Shown here: in pieces, positions 1 to 5,144 of the stretch | Position numbering within the stretch: the stretch's first letter is position 1 | How the letters are laid out: every line of letters starts with the position of its first letter | DNA from: Actinomycetes bacterium | Lineage (GTDB): Bacteria; Actinomycetota; Actinomycetes; Actinomycetales; Microbacteriaceae | Direction: 5' to 3' | Assembly (NCBI GenBank): GCA_021793715.1 | Contig: JAJYSF010000097.1 | Location: 1-5,340, forward strand | DNA length: 5,340 bases | Made by a program: the position numbers and the translations under genes | The notes under the pieces: model-generated | Databases searched by the model: none | What the model saw: only the letters and a program-made list of their open reading frames with translations | What the model was told of the DNA's origin: nothing

Positions 1-471
1 CGATCTCGGGAGTTCTGGGTCGGCATGGGATTCATGGGCGCCGCGATCCCGCTGTTCGCCGGCGGCATCACGCTTGCGATCTTCCTGCTGCCGAACATCA
101 TCACGATCATGGCGTCGTTCTTCCCAGACGACGTCGCGAGCGTTGGACAGCTCTTCGACGCGAGGGAGTACTACAACTTCGTCTTCCGCACCCTCATGAT
201 CATCGGCATCGGGTTCGTCACCCCGGCCGTGCTCGTCGCGCTGAATCTCGTCGGCGTGGTGCAGGGCAAGCAGGTCATGCGCGCGTGGCGGTGGGTCCTG
301 CTCCTCTGCCTCGTCTTCGGGATGTTCGCATCGCCTCCGGCCGACATGGTGACGTTCCTCGTCGTCGCGGCCATCATGTTCGTGCTGTACATGATCGCGG
401 CGAGCGTCTGTCTGCTGTTCGACTGGCGTCGGCGCAAGCGGAACCCCGATCTGTTCGTCGCATACGACTGA
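1..471 (+). CDS. tatC: Sec-independent (twin-arginine) protein translocase subunit TatC, C-terminal part
   Basis: TatC is the multi-spanning inner-membrane subunit that recognises twin-arginine signal peptides and, with TatA/TatB, moves folded proteins across the membrane. The frame is open from the first base, so the N-terminal part lies outside the window; 156 residues are visible. Hydrophobic segments lie at about residues 9-40 (GFMGAAIPLF), 58-85 (RTLMIIGIGF, then TPAVLVALN), 93-110 and 112-135, matching the last four of the six TatC membrane spans. The SPPADM loop before the last span corresponds to the TPPD-type loop of other TatC proteins. The tail is short and basic (RRRKR). At the place of E. 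coli Glu170 (FEVP) this protein has Val (FVTP), a position I believe varies in the family. helY follows after 28 bases, the same order as Rv2093c-Rv2092c in M. tuberculosis. Identity is firm; the start is not visible. Confidence 0.93.
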   Translation, partial: RSREFWVGMGFMGAAIPLFAGGITLAIFLLPNIITIMASFFPDDVASVGQLFDAREYYNFVFRTLMIIGIGFVTPAVLVALNLVGVVQGKQVMRAWRWVLLLCLVFGMFASPPADMVTFLVVAAIMFVLYMIAASVCLLFDWRRRKRNPDLFVAYD

Positions 472-499
472 CGGCGCCGGGTCGTGGTGGGATGGGACC

Positions 500-2917
500 A
501 TGTCCTCCGCCACACCGTCCGAGCGATACGCCGAGGCGAAGAGCGTCCGCGAGCACCCCGTCACCGCTGAGTTCGCCGACGCGCAGCGATTCGAACTCGA
601 TCCGTTCCAGGTCGCCAGCTGTCGTGCGCTGGAAGGCGGGTCGAGCGTGTTGGTCGCGGCGCCGACAGGCGCCGGCAAGACGATCGTCGGTGAGTTCGCG
701 ATCCATCTCGCGATGCGCTCTGACACGGACAAGGCGTTCTACACCACGCCGATGAAGGCGCTGTCGAACCAGAAGTTCCGCGAGCTGCAGGAGGTCTACG
801 GGGCAGAGAACGTCGGTCTGCTCACCGGCGACACGAACATCAACTCGCACGCGCGCGTCGTCGTGATGACGACCGAGGTGCTGCGGAACATGATCTACGC
901 CTCCTCGCGCGCGCTCCTCGATCTGCGCTACGTCGTCATGGACGAGGTGCACTACCTTGCCGATCGGTTCCGCGGCGCCGTGTGGGAGGAGGTCATCATC
1001 CATCTCCCCGAGAGCGTGCGGCTCGTCGCCCTGTCGGCGACGGTGTCGAACGCCGAGGAGTTCGGCGATTGGCTCGGCACGGTGCGCGGATCCACGGAGG
1101 TCATCGTCTCCGAGACGCGACCGGTTCCGCTGGAGCAACATGTGCTCACGCGCGGCGAGCTCCTGCCCCTCTTCGATGAGCGGGCCCGCCCCGGCGAGCC
1201 GAGCGTCAACACGCAGCTGCTGCGGATGGGGCGCGGTCTCCCGTCCGATGGCGGACCGCCGCGGCGCGGCCGCGGGAACCGACGCCCGCCGCGCGCGCCG
1301 CGCATGGGAGCGCGCCTCGACAGGGCCGAGGCGATCGGTCTGCTGGATCGACAGCAGCTGCTTCCGGCGATCTTCTTCATCTTCAGCCGCATCGGGTGCG
1401 ACCAGGCCGTCGCGCAGGCGCGGCGCGCGGGGATCCGCCTGACGACGAGGGAGGAGCGCGAGGCCATTCGCGAGATCGTGCGTCGGCGCACGGCGTCGCT
1501 GCAGGACGAGGACCTCGGCGCACTCGGCTACTTCGAGTGGGCGAACGATCTCGAGCGCGGCCTCGCGGCGCACCATGCGGGGCTGCTTCCGGCGTTCAAG
1601 GAGATCGTCGAGGAGCTCTTCCAACGCAAGCTCGTCAAGGTCGTCTTCGCGACCGAGACGCTCGCGCTCGGCATCAACATGCCCGCGCGCACTGTCGTGC
1701 TCGAGAAGCTCGAGAAGTTCAACGGCGAGGCGCGGGTTCCGATCACCTCGGGCGAGTACACGCAGCTGACCGGACGTGCCGGCAGGCGCGGCATCGACGT
1801 CGAGGGCCACGCCGTCGTGCACTGGACCGACGGCCTCGACCCGCACGCGGTGGCCTCGCTCGCATCGCGGCGCACGTACCCGCTCAACTCGTCCTTCCGC
1901 CCGACATACAACATGGCCGTGAATCTCATCGACCAGTTCGGCCGCTCGTCCGCCCGCGAGATCCTCGAATCGTCGTTCGCCCAGTTCCAGGCCGACCGCG
2001 CGGTGGTCGGCCTCGCCCGAGAGGTGAGGCGCGCGGAGGAATCGCTCGAGGGGTACCTCACGGCCATGCGTTGCCATCGCGGGGACTTCGCCGAGTACGC
2101 GGCGATCCGGCGCGAGCTGAGCGATCTCGAGAAGAAGGCGCGCAGGGACCGAACGCCCTCGAAGGCGCGCGAGGAGCAGCGTCGACAGCAGATCACGAGC
2201 CTCAAGAAGAGCATGCAGCGGCACCCCTGTCACCGGTGCGAGGACCGCGAGCAGCATGCCCGGTGGGGCGAGCGCTACTACAAACTGAAGCGGCAGACCG
2301 ACAAGCAGCGGCGGCAGATCTCGTCACGCACGGGAACGGTCGCACGGCAGTTCGACCGCATCGTCGACGTGCTCGCCGCGCTCGACTACGTGCGGATCGC
2401 GGAGGGCGACACCGTGCTGACGGAGGCCGGCAGCCGCATGAAGCGGATTTACGGAGACCGGGACCTTCTCGTCGCCGAGTCGCTGCGGCGCGACCTGTGG
2501 CGGCGACTCGACCCCGCAGCGCTGGCGGCGCTCGCCTGCACGCTCGTGTACGAGCCGCGTCGCGGCGAGCAGAACGGCGACTATGGGCTGCCCCGCGGCC
2601 CCTTCCGCGAAGCGCTCGACGTCACCGAACGGCTCTGGGCCGAGCTCGACGACCTCGAGCACGACCACCGCCTCCCCGGCACCGCTCCGCTCGCCCCCGG
2701 TCTCGCCCAGGCGATGATGATGTGGGCGCGCGGGCAATCGCTGGATCACGTGCTCGGCACGGCGGATATGGCGGCGGGAGATTTCGTGCGCTGGACGAAG
2801 CAGACGATCGACCTGCTCGACCAGATCTCCCTCGTCGCTGACGGCGACCTCGCTCGCACGGCCCGTCGCGCGCTCGATGCGGTCCGCCGAGGGATCGTGG
2901 CCCACACGGGCCTCTGA
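500..2917 (+). CDS. helY: Ski2/Mtr4-like DEVH-box ATP-dependent helicase HelY
   Basis: This 805-residue superfamily 2 helicase is presumed to act on RNA, by relation to eukaryotic Ski2 and Mtr4; its bacterial role is poorly defined. All core motifs are visible: aromatic/Q-type FELDPFQ (31-37), Walker A APTGAGKT (54-61), Walker B DEVH (148-151), SAT (179-181), FIFSR (293-297) opening the second RecA domain, GINMPAR (391-397) and the arginine-finger motif QLTGRAGRRG (422-431). A charged, probably coiled-coil stretch follows (about 505-610) with a CHRC pair at 577-580. Residues from about 640 to the end form the helical DSHCT-type C-terminal domain. An Arg/Gly/Pro-rich insert separates the two RecA domains (242-273). 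The ATG at 500 is the first in frame. Upstream lies only purine-rich GGGATGGGA, too close to be a normal ribosome binding site, so initiation may be leaderless or coupled to tatC. Size and motif set fit actinobacterial HelY. Confidence 0.95.
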   Translation: MSSATPSERYAEAKSVREHPVTAEFADAQRFELDPFQVASCRALEGGSSVLVAAPTGAGKTIVGEFAIHLAMRSDTDKAFYTTPMKALSNQKFRELQEVYGAENVGLLTGDTNINSHARVVVMTTEVLRNMIYASSRALLDLRYVVMDEVHYLADRFRGAVWEEVIIHLPESVRLVALSATVSNAEEFGDWLGTVRGSTEVIVSETRPVPLEQHVLTRGELLPLFDERARPGEPSVNTQLLRMGRGLPSDGGPPRRGRGNRRPPRAPRMGARLDRAEAIGLLDRQQLLPAIFFIFSRIGCDQAVAQARRAGIRLTTREEREAIREIVRRRTASLQDEDLGALGYFEWANDLERGLAAHHAGLLPAFKEIVEELFQRKLVKVVFATETLALGINMPARTVVLEKLEKFNGEARVPITSGEYTQLTGRAGRRGIDVEGHAVVHWTDGLDPHAVASLASRRTYPLNSSFRPTYNMAVNLIDQFGRSSAREILESSFAQFQADRAVVGLAREVRRAEESLEGYLTAMRCHRGDFAEYAAIRRELSDLEKKARRDRTPSKAREEQRRQQITSLKKSMQRHPCHRCEDREQHARWGERYYKLKRQTDKQRRQISSRTGTVARQFDRIVDVLAALDYVRIAEGDTVLTEAGSRMKRIYGDRDLLVAESLRRDLWRRLDPAALAALACTLVYEPRRGEQNGDYGLPRGPFREALDVTERLWAELDDLEHDHRLPGTAPLAPGLAQAMMMWARGQSLDHVLGTADMAAGDFVRWTKQTIDLLDQISLVADGDLARTARRALDAVRRGIVAHTGL

Positions 2918-2938
2918 TCCGCTGTCATGGGCGGGGAA

Positions 2939-2951
2939 TAGGATCAGAGGA
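2939..2951 (+). promoter_or_regulatory. Candidate leaderless promoter of trmD (-10 hexamer TAGGAT, transcript start at the ATG)
   Basis: TAGGAT at 2939-2944 matches the actinobacterial -10 pattern TANNNT, where A2 and T6 matter most. Counting seven bases on from the final T gives 2951, exactly the A of the trmD start codon, which is the geometry of a leaderless transcript. No ribosome binding site at normal distance is present: the only purine run, CAGAGG, touches the ATG. I see no convincing -35 box; CTGTCA at 2922-2927 resembles one but is only 11 bases upstream of the -10. The call is an inference from spacing and motif. Confidence 0.5.
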
Positions 2952-3640
2952 TGCGCATCGACATTGTGACGATCTTCCCGACGTTCTTCGATGTGCTCGA
3001 CGTCTCACTCATCGGCAAGGCGCGAGAATCCGGCGTCCTCGACCTCCGCGTGCACGACCTGCGCGATCACACCCACGACCGCCACCGCACCGTCGACGAC
3101 ACCCCGTACGGCGGCGGCGCCGGCATGGTCATGAAGCCGGAGCCCTGGGGGGAGGCGCTCGACGGGATCCTCGACGAGACGTCCGTGCTCGTGGTGCCGA
3201 CGCCCTCTGGCGAGGTCTTCACGCAGCGCACCGCGCGCGAGTTCGCTGAGGAGCAGCACCTGGTGTTCGCCTGCGGCCGCTACGAGGGGGTCGACCAGCG
3301 CGTCATCGACCACTACGCCGCGCGCGGACGAGTGCGCTTGGTGAGCATCGGCGACTACGTGCTGAACGGCGGCGAGGTCGCCTCCATGGCCATGATCGAG
3401 GCGGTCGGCCGTCTCGTGCCGGGCGTCGTCGGCAACCCCGAGAGCCTCGTCGAGGAATCTCACGAGTCCGGGCTGCTCGAGTACCCCGTCTACACCAAGC
3501 CCGCCGAGTGGCGCGGCCTCACGGTGCCCGATGTGCTGCTGAGCGGACACCACGGCCGCGTCGCCGAGTGGCGCCACGAACAGGCGCTCGAACGCACCCG
3601 AACGCGCCGTCCCGATCTGCTGACGGAGGACGCAGAATGA
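2951..3640 (+). CDS. trmD: tRNA (guanine-N1-)-methyltransferase TrmD
   Basis: TrmD uses S-adenosylmethionine to methylate N1 of guanine 37, next to the anticodon in a subset of tRNAs; the modification prevents +1 frameshifting and the enzyme is usually essential. The 229-residue length is close to the M. tuberculosis enzyme. Family signatures appear in order: start [20 protein letters not shown] (41-50), [10 protein letters not shown] (52-61), GRYEGVDQR (109-117), the knot motif [11 protein letters not shown] (132-142), R154 matching catalytic Arg154 of E. coli, GLLEYP (174-179), PDVLLSGHH (about 194-202) and the C-terminal RTRRPDLL. Residue 169 is Glu within EESH where E. coli has Asp169 within EDSF, a conservative change at a proposed catalytic position. 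The gene is 33 bases after helY, behind a possible leaderless promoter, and its stop overlaps the mogA start. The usual neighbours rpsP, rimM and rplS are absent. Identity is certain; the D169E consequence is open. Confidence 0.96.
   Translation: MRIDIVTIFPTFFDVLDVSLIGKARESGVLDLRVHDLRDHTHDRHRTVDDTPYGGGAGMVMKPEPWGEALDGILDETSVLVVPTPSGEVFTQRTAREFAEEQHLVFACGRYEGVDQRVIDHYAARGRVRLVSIGDYVLNGGEVASMAMIEAVGRLVPGVVGNPESLVEESHESGLLEYPVYTKPAEWRGLTVPDVLLSGHHGRVAEWRHEQALERTRTRRPDLLTEDAE
3625..3629 (+). promoter_or_regulatory. Ribosome binding site (GGAGG) of the mogA-type gene
   Basis: GGAGG lies seven bases before the ATG at 3637 and inside the last codons of trmD. It decides the start: the frame stays open well upstream to an ATG at 3508, but that would bury the start in trmD and add residues unlike the family. 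With the ATGA overlap it suggests translational coupling to trmD. Confidence 0.8.
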
Positions 3641-4119
3641 CTGGTCTTCGCGCCGCCGTCATCACGGTGAGCGACCGCAGCGCCGCTGGCGAACGCGCCG
3701 ACGCCGCCGGGCCGATCGCGGCGGCGTCTCTGCGCGAGGCCGGCTACGACGTCGCGGCGCCCGCCGTCGTCCCCGACGGTTCCGCGGCGGTCGCCTCGGC
3801 GATCCGCCAGGCGCTCGCGTCCGGCGCGCGCCTCGTGATCACCTCGGGCGGCACCGGCATCGCGCCGCGCGATGAGACGCCGGAAGGCACGCGCTCCGCC
3901 ATCGACCGCGAAATCCCGGGCATCGGCGAAGAGCTGCGCCGCATCGGATCCCTCGCCGCTCCGGGCGGGCTGCTCTCGCGGGGCATCGCGGGCGTCGCCG
4001 GGGACGCGCTCGTCGTCAACCTGCCGGGATCGCCCGAAGCCGTCGCTGAGGGGATGCCGCTGCTGCTGCGGATCGCGCCGCACGCGCTCGGTCAACTCGC
4101 GGGAGGAGACCATGACTGA
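3637..4119 (+). CDS. MogA/MoaB-type molybdopterin adenylyltransferase
   Basis: This family adenylylates molybdopterin with ATP, giving the intermediate into which MoeA-type proteins insert molybdenum; it acts in the cytoplasm. The 160-residue protein is a single MoCF-binding (MogA/MoaB) domain. Visible motifs are AVITVSDR (6-13), the ligand-binding loop [15 protein letters not shown] (69-83), PGIGEELR (94-101), LSRGIAGV (113-120) and VNLPGSP (127-133). MogA and MoaB are not reliably told apart from one sequence, so no symbol is assigned; the short single-domain form resembles the MoaB/Mog proteins of Actinobacteria. The ATG at 3637 is chosen because a good GGAGG precedes it, it overlaps the trmD stop as ATGA, and homologues start just before the VITVSD strand. 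The gene overlaps moaE by 8 bases, so trmD, this gene and moaE are probably one transcript. Confidence 0.92.
   Translation: MTGLRAAVITVSDRSAAGERADAAGPIAAASLREAGYDVAAPAVVPDGSAAVASAIRQALASGARLVITSGGTGIAPRDETPEGTRSAIDREIPGIGEELRRIGSLAAPGGLLSRGIAGVAGDALVVNLPGSPEAVAEGMPLLLRIAPHALGQLAGGDHD
4102..4107 (+). promoter_or_regulatory. Ribosome binding site (GGAGGA) of moaE
   Basis: GGAGGA sits four bases before the ATG at 4112, inside the last codons of the adenylyltransferase gene. It supports this start over upstream in-frame ATGs reaching back to 3872, which lie deep in the preceding gene. Confidence 0.75.
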
Positions 4120-4558
4120 GCACCCCCCGCCCGGATCCGTACGGCACGCCGTGATCAGCACGTCACCCATCACGCTCGACGCACACCTCGCGCTGGTCGA
4201 CGACCCCCGGATGGGCGCCGAGGCGACGTTCGTCGGGCGCGTGCGCGACCATGACCCGGATGCGGCCGGCGCGGTCGCGGCGCTCGAATACACCGCTCAC
4301 CCGGACGCTGAGAAGGTCCTCGGCGAGATCGCCGCGCGCGCGGCCGAGCGGACCGGGACGATCGTGGCCGTCAGCCATCGCATCGGGCGTCTCGCCGTCG
4401 GGGAGCCGGCGATCGTGATCGCGGTCGCGTCCGCGCACCGCGCGGAGGCATTCGACGCGTGCCGCGCGATCATCGAAGACGTCAAACGCGACCTGCCCGT
4501 GTGGAAGCGCCAGGTCGAGACCGACGGCAGCACCGCATGGAAGGGGCTCGGCGGCTGA
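4112..4558 (+). CDS. moaE: Molybdopterin synthase catalytic (large) subunit MoaE
   Basis: MoaE pairs with MoaD as a heterotetramer; the MoaD C-terminal thiocarboxylate enters the MoaE active site and supplies the two sulfurs that turn cPMP into molybdopterin. The 148-residue protein is of normal length (E. coli 150). Conserved pieces are FVGRVRDHD (40-48), LEY and a matched helix, HRIGRLAVGE (89-98), SAHRAEAFDACR (107-118) and the lysine motif VKRDLPVWKRQ (124-134). K125 and K132 have the same seven-residue spacing as catalytic Lys119 and Lys126 of E. coli MoaE, so the active site looks intact. The start overlaps the preceding gene by 8 bases and has a strong ribosome binding site. The protein ends in Leu-Gly-Gly, so its last bases are identical to those of the facing moaD gene. 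Its partner gene moaD is on the opposite strand, which is not the commonest layout. Confidence 0.95.
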   Translation: MTEHPPPGSVRHAVISTSPITLDAHLALVDDPRMGAEATFVGRVRDHDPDAAGAVAALEYTAHPDAEKVLGEIAARAAERTGTIVAVSHRIGRLAVGEPAIVIAVASAHRAEAFDACRAIIEDVKRDLPVWKRQVETDGSTAWKGLGG

Positions 4559-4592
4559 CACCGCCCGTGCGGATCCGCGCCGCTCAGCCGCC
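4550..4592. repeat. Perfect 9-base inverted repeat spanning the convergent moaE and moaD stop codons
   Basis: GGCGGCTGA at 4550-4558 (Gly-Gly-stop of moaE) is the exact reverse complement of TCAGCCGCC at 4584-4592 (Gly-Gly-stop of moaD read on the other strand). The arms are 25 bases apart, and the spacer holds the perfect 10-base palindrome GCGGATCCGC (4569-4578). A transcript through either gene could fold this as a long-loop hairpin, and it is the only candidate here for a two-way transcription end. There is no T-run on either side, so it is not a typical intrinsic terminator. Shared protein ends may explain the repeat fully. Confidence 0.45.
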
Positions 4593-4817
4593 CGCGAAGG
4601 GCGGCAGGACGTCGATCGTCTCGGAGCCGGTGAGCGCGACGTCGTCATCGTGCCGTGTGCCGTCGACGAGCACCGCGCACCGCGGCAGGATCCCGCGCAG
4701 CCCCGGGTGATCGGTCACGAGCGCAGAGCGGAGGGCGTCGAGGCTCGTCTCGCTTCGCGTCTCCTCGCCGCAGCCGGTCGCCTCTTCTGCGGCCGCGAAA
4801 TAGCGCACCGTCGTCAT
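4584..4817 (-). CDS. moaD: Molybdopterin synthase sulfur-carrier (small) subunit MoaD
   Basis: MoaD is a ubiquitin-fold carrier whose C-terminal glycine is adenylylated by a MoeB-like enzyme, converted to a thiocarboxylate, and then used by MoaE as sulfur donor. The 77-residue protein has the family shape: opening strand TTVRYFAAAEEATG (2-15), a middle AVLVDG segment (48-53), and the diagnostic end LPPFAGG with the terminal Gly-Gly (76-77). The start at 4817 is chosen over longer in-frame possibilities because AAGGAGT lies seven bases before it, it overlaps the upstream gene's stop as ATGA, and the protein then begins directly with the first beta strand. It is the last gene of the minus-strand group moaC, DUF6457-like, moaD, and ends 25 bases from moaE. 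The activating enzyme is not in the window. Confidence 0.93.
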   Translation of the reverse strand: MTTVRYFAAAEEATGCGEETRSETSLDALRSALVTDHPGLRGILPRCAVLVDGTRHDDDVALTGSETIDVLPPFAGG

Positions 4818-5077
4818 GCGTCCCACTCCTTGGCCATCGCGGTGGCGCGCGCGATCGCGGCGCGGGCGGCGTCCGGATCCGAGGATCGTCCCGCCGCGAG
4901 CCCGGTGAGGAAGGCGGTCAGGGGAGCGGCGGGCCGGGCGACGTTGTGGGCGACATCCCGTGCGAGGTCGAGCACCAACGCGATGTCGATCTCGTCGGCG
5001 TCGAGGCCGAGTTCGGCGCACGCGGCGCGCGTCCACTCCTCGAGGGCCGCGGGCGGCAGGTGCTTCGGATCGCTCAT
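4814..5077 (-). CDS. Small helical DUF6457-like protein in the molybdenum cofactor operon
   Basis: An 87-residue, probably all-helical soluble protein. Likely helices are at 9-23 (PPAALEEWTRAACAELGL), 29-46 with the motif LVLDLARDVAH (34-44), 51-63 (PLTAFLTGLAAG) and 67-85. No signal peptide, membrane span or metal-binding cysteine pair is seen; there is one Cys, at 20. I recognise the combination LDLARDVAH, ARPAAPLT and FLTGLAAGR from the actinobacterial family named DUF6457, whose members I recall near, or fused to, MobA-type molybdenum cofactor guanylyltransferases. No reaction is known to me, and I assign none. The start at 5077 follows an AGGAGG at six bases; an in-frame ATG at 5107 would add ten residues but lacks such a site. 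Its stop overlaps the moaD start by four bases, so the two are very probably translated together. Family recall is from memory and unsearched. Confidence 0.82.
   Translation of the reverse strand: MSDPKHLPPAALEEWTRAACAELGLDADEIDIALVLDLARDVAHNVARPAAPLTAFLTGLAAGRSSDPDAARAAIARATAMAKEWDA
4825..4831 (-). promoter_or_regulatory. Ribosome binding site (AAGGAGT) of moaD
   Basis: Read on the minus strand, AAGGAGT ends seven bases before the moaD ATG at 4817 and lies inside the last codons of the DUF6457-like gene. It fixes the moaD start within an otherwise longer open frame. Confidence 0.75.
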
Positions 5078-5083
5078 GGTGGT

Positions 5084-5089
5084 CCTCCT
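5084..5089 (-). promoter_or_regulatory. Ribosome binding site (AGGAGG) of the DUF6457-like gene
   Basis: Read on the minus strand, a full-consensus AGGAGG lies six bases before the ATG at 5077. It favours this start over the in-frame ATGs at 5092 and 5107. Confidence 0.8.
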
Positions 5090-5110
5090 CATGTCCGATC
5101 CTGCCATGAG

Positions 5111-5144
5111 CCGCCGGCGCGCGTCCTGTCGCGCGGACGGGCGG
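5111..5144. other. GC-rich imperfect hairpin directly after moaC
   Basis: CCGCC (5111-5115) pairs with GGCGG (5140-5144), and CGCGCG (5118-5123) with CGCGCG (5130-5135) around a six-base loop, with a small internal bulge. It begins two bases past... the moaC stop codon (moaC ends at 5145) and fills much of the 67-base gap before the DUF6457-like start. No T-run follows it on the minus strand, so termination is doubtful; it might stabilise the moaC message or damp read-through. In DNA this rich in G and C such pairing can arise by chance. Confidence 0.25.

Noticed and set aside
374..2257. A 627-codon open frame on the minus strand opposite helY
   Set aside because: Its translation is Arg/Ala/Leu/Asp-rich with no recognisable domain, and it lies wholly antisense to a helicase with all motifs intact. 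Long antisense frames are expected in DNA this rich in G and C.
1396..2841. A 481-codon plus-strand frame inside helY
   Set aside because: It is an Arg/Ala-rich shifted reading of helY with no family motif. The helY frame continues unbroken through the region, so there is no frameshift.
2918..2950. Terminator between helY and trmD
   Set aside because: No stem-loop or T-run can be drawn in the 33-base gap.
3490..4293. A 267-codon minus-strand frame across trmD, the mogA-type gene and moaE
   Set aside because: It is antisense to three clearly recognised, overlapping genes, has a low-complexity translation and lacks a ribosome binding site at its start.
4584..5036. A long N-terminal extension of MoaD (150 residues)
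   Set aside because: The added residues are an Arg-rich shifted reading of the DUF6457-like gene. The AAGGAGT and ATGA overlap support the start at 4817.
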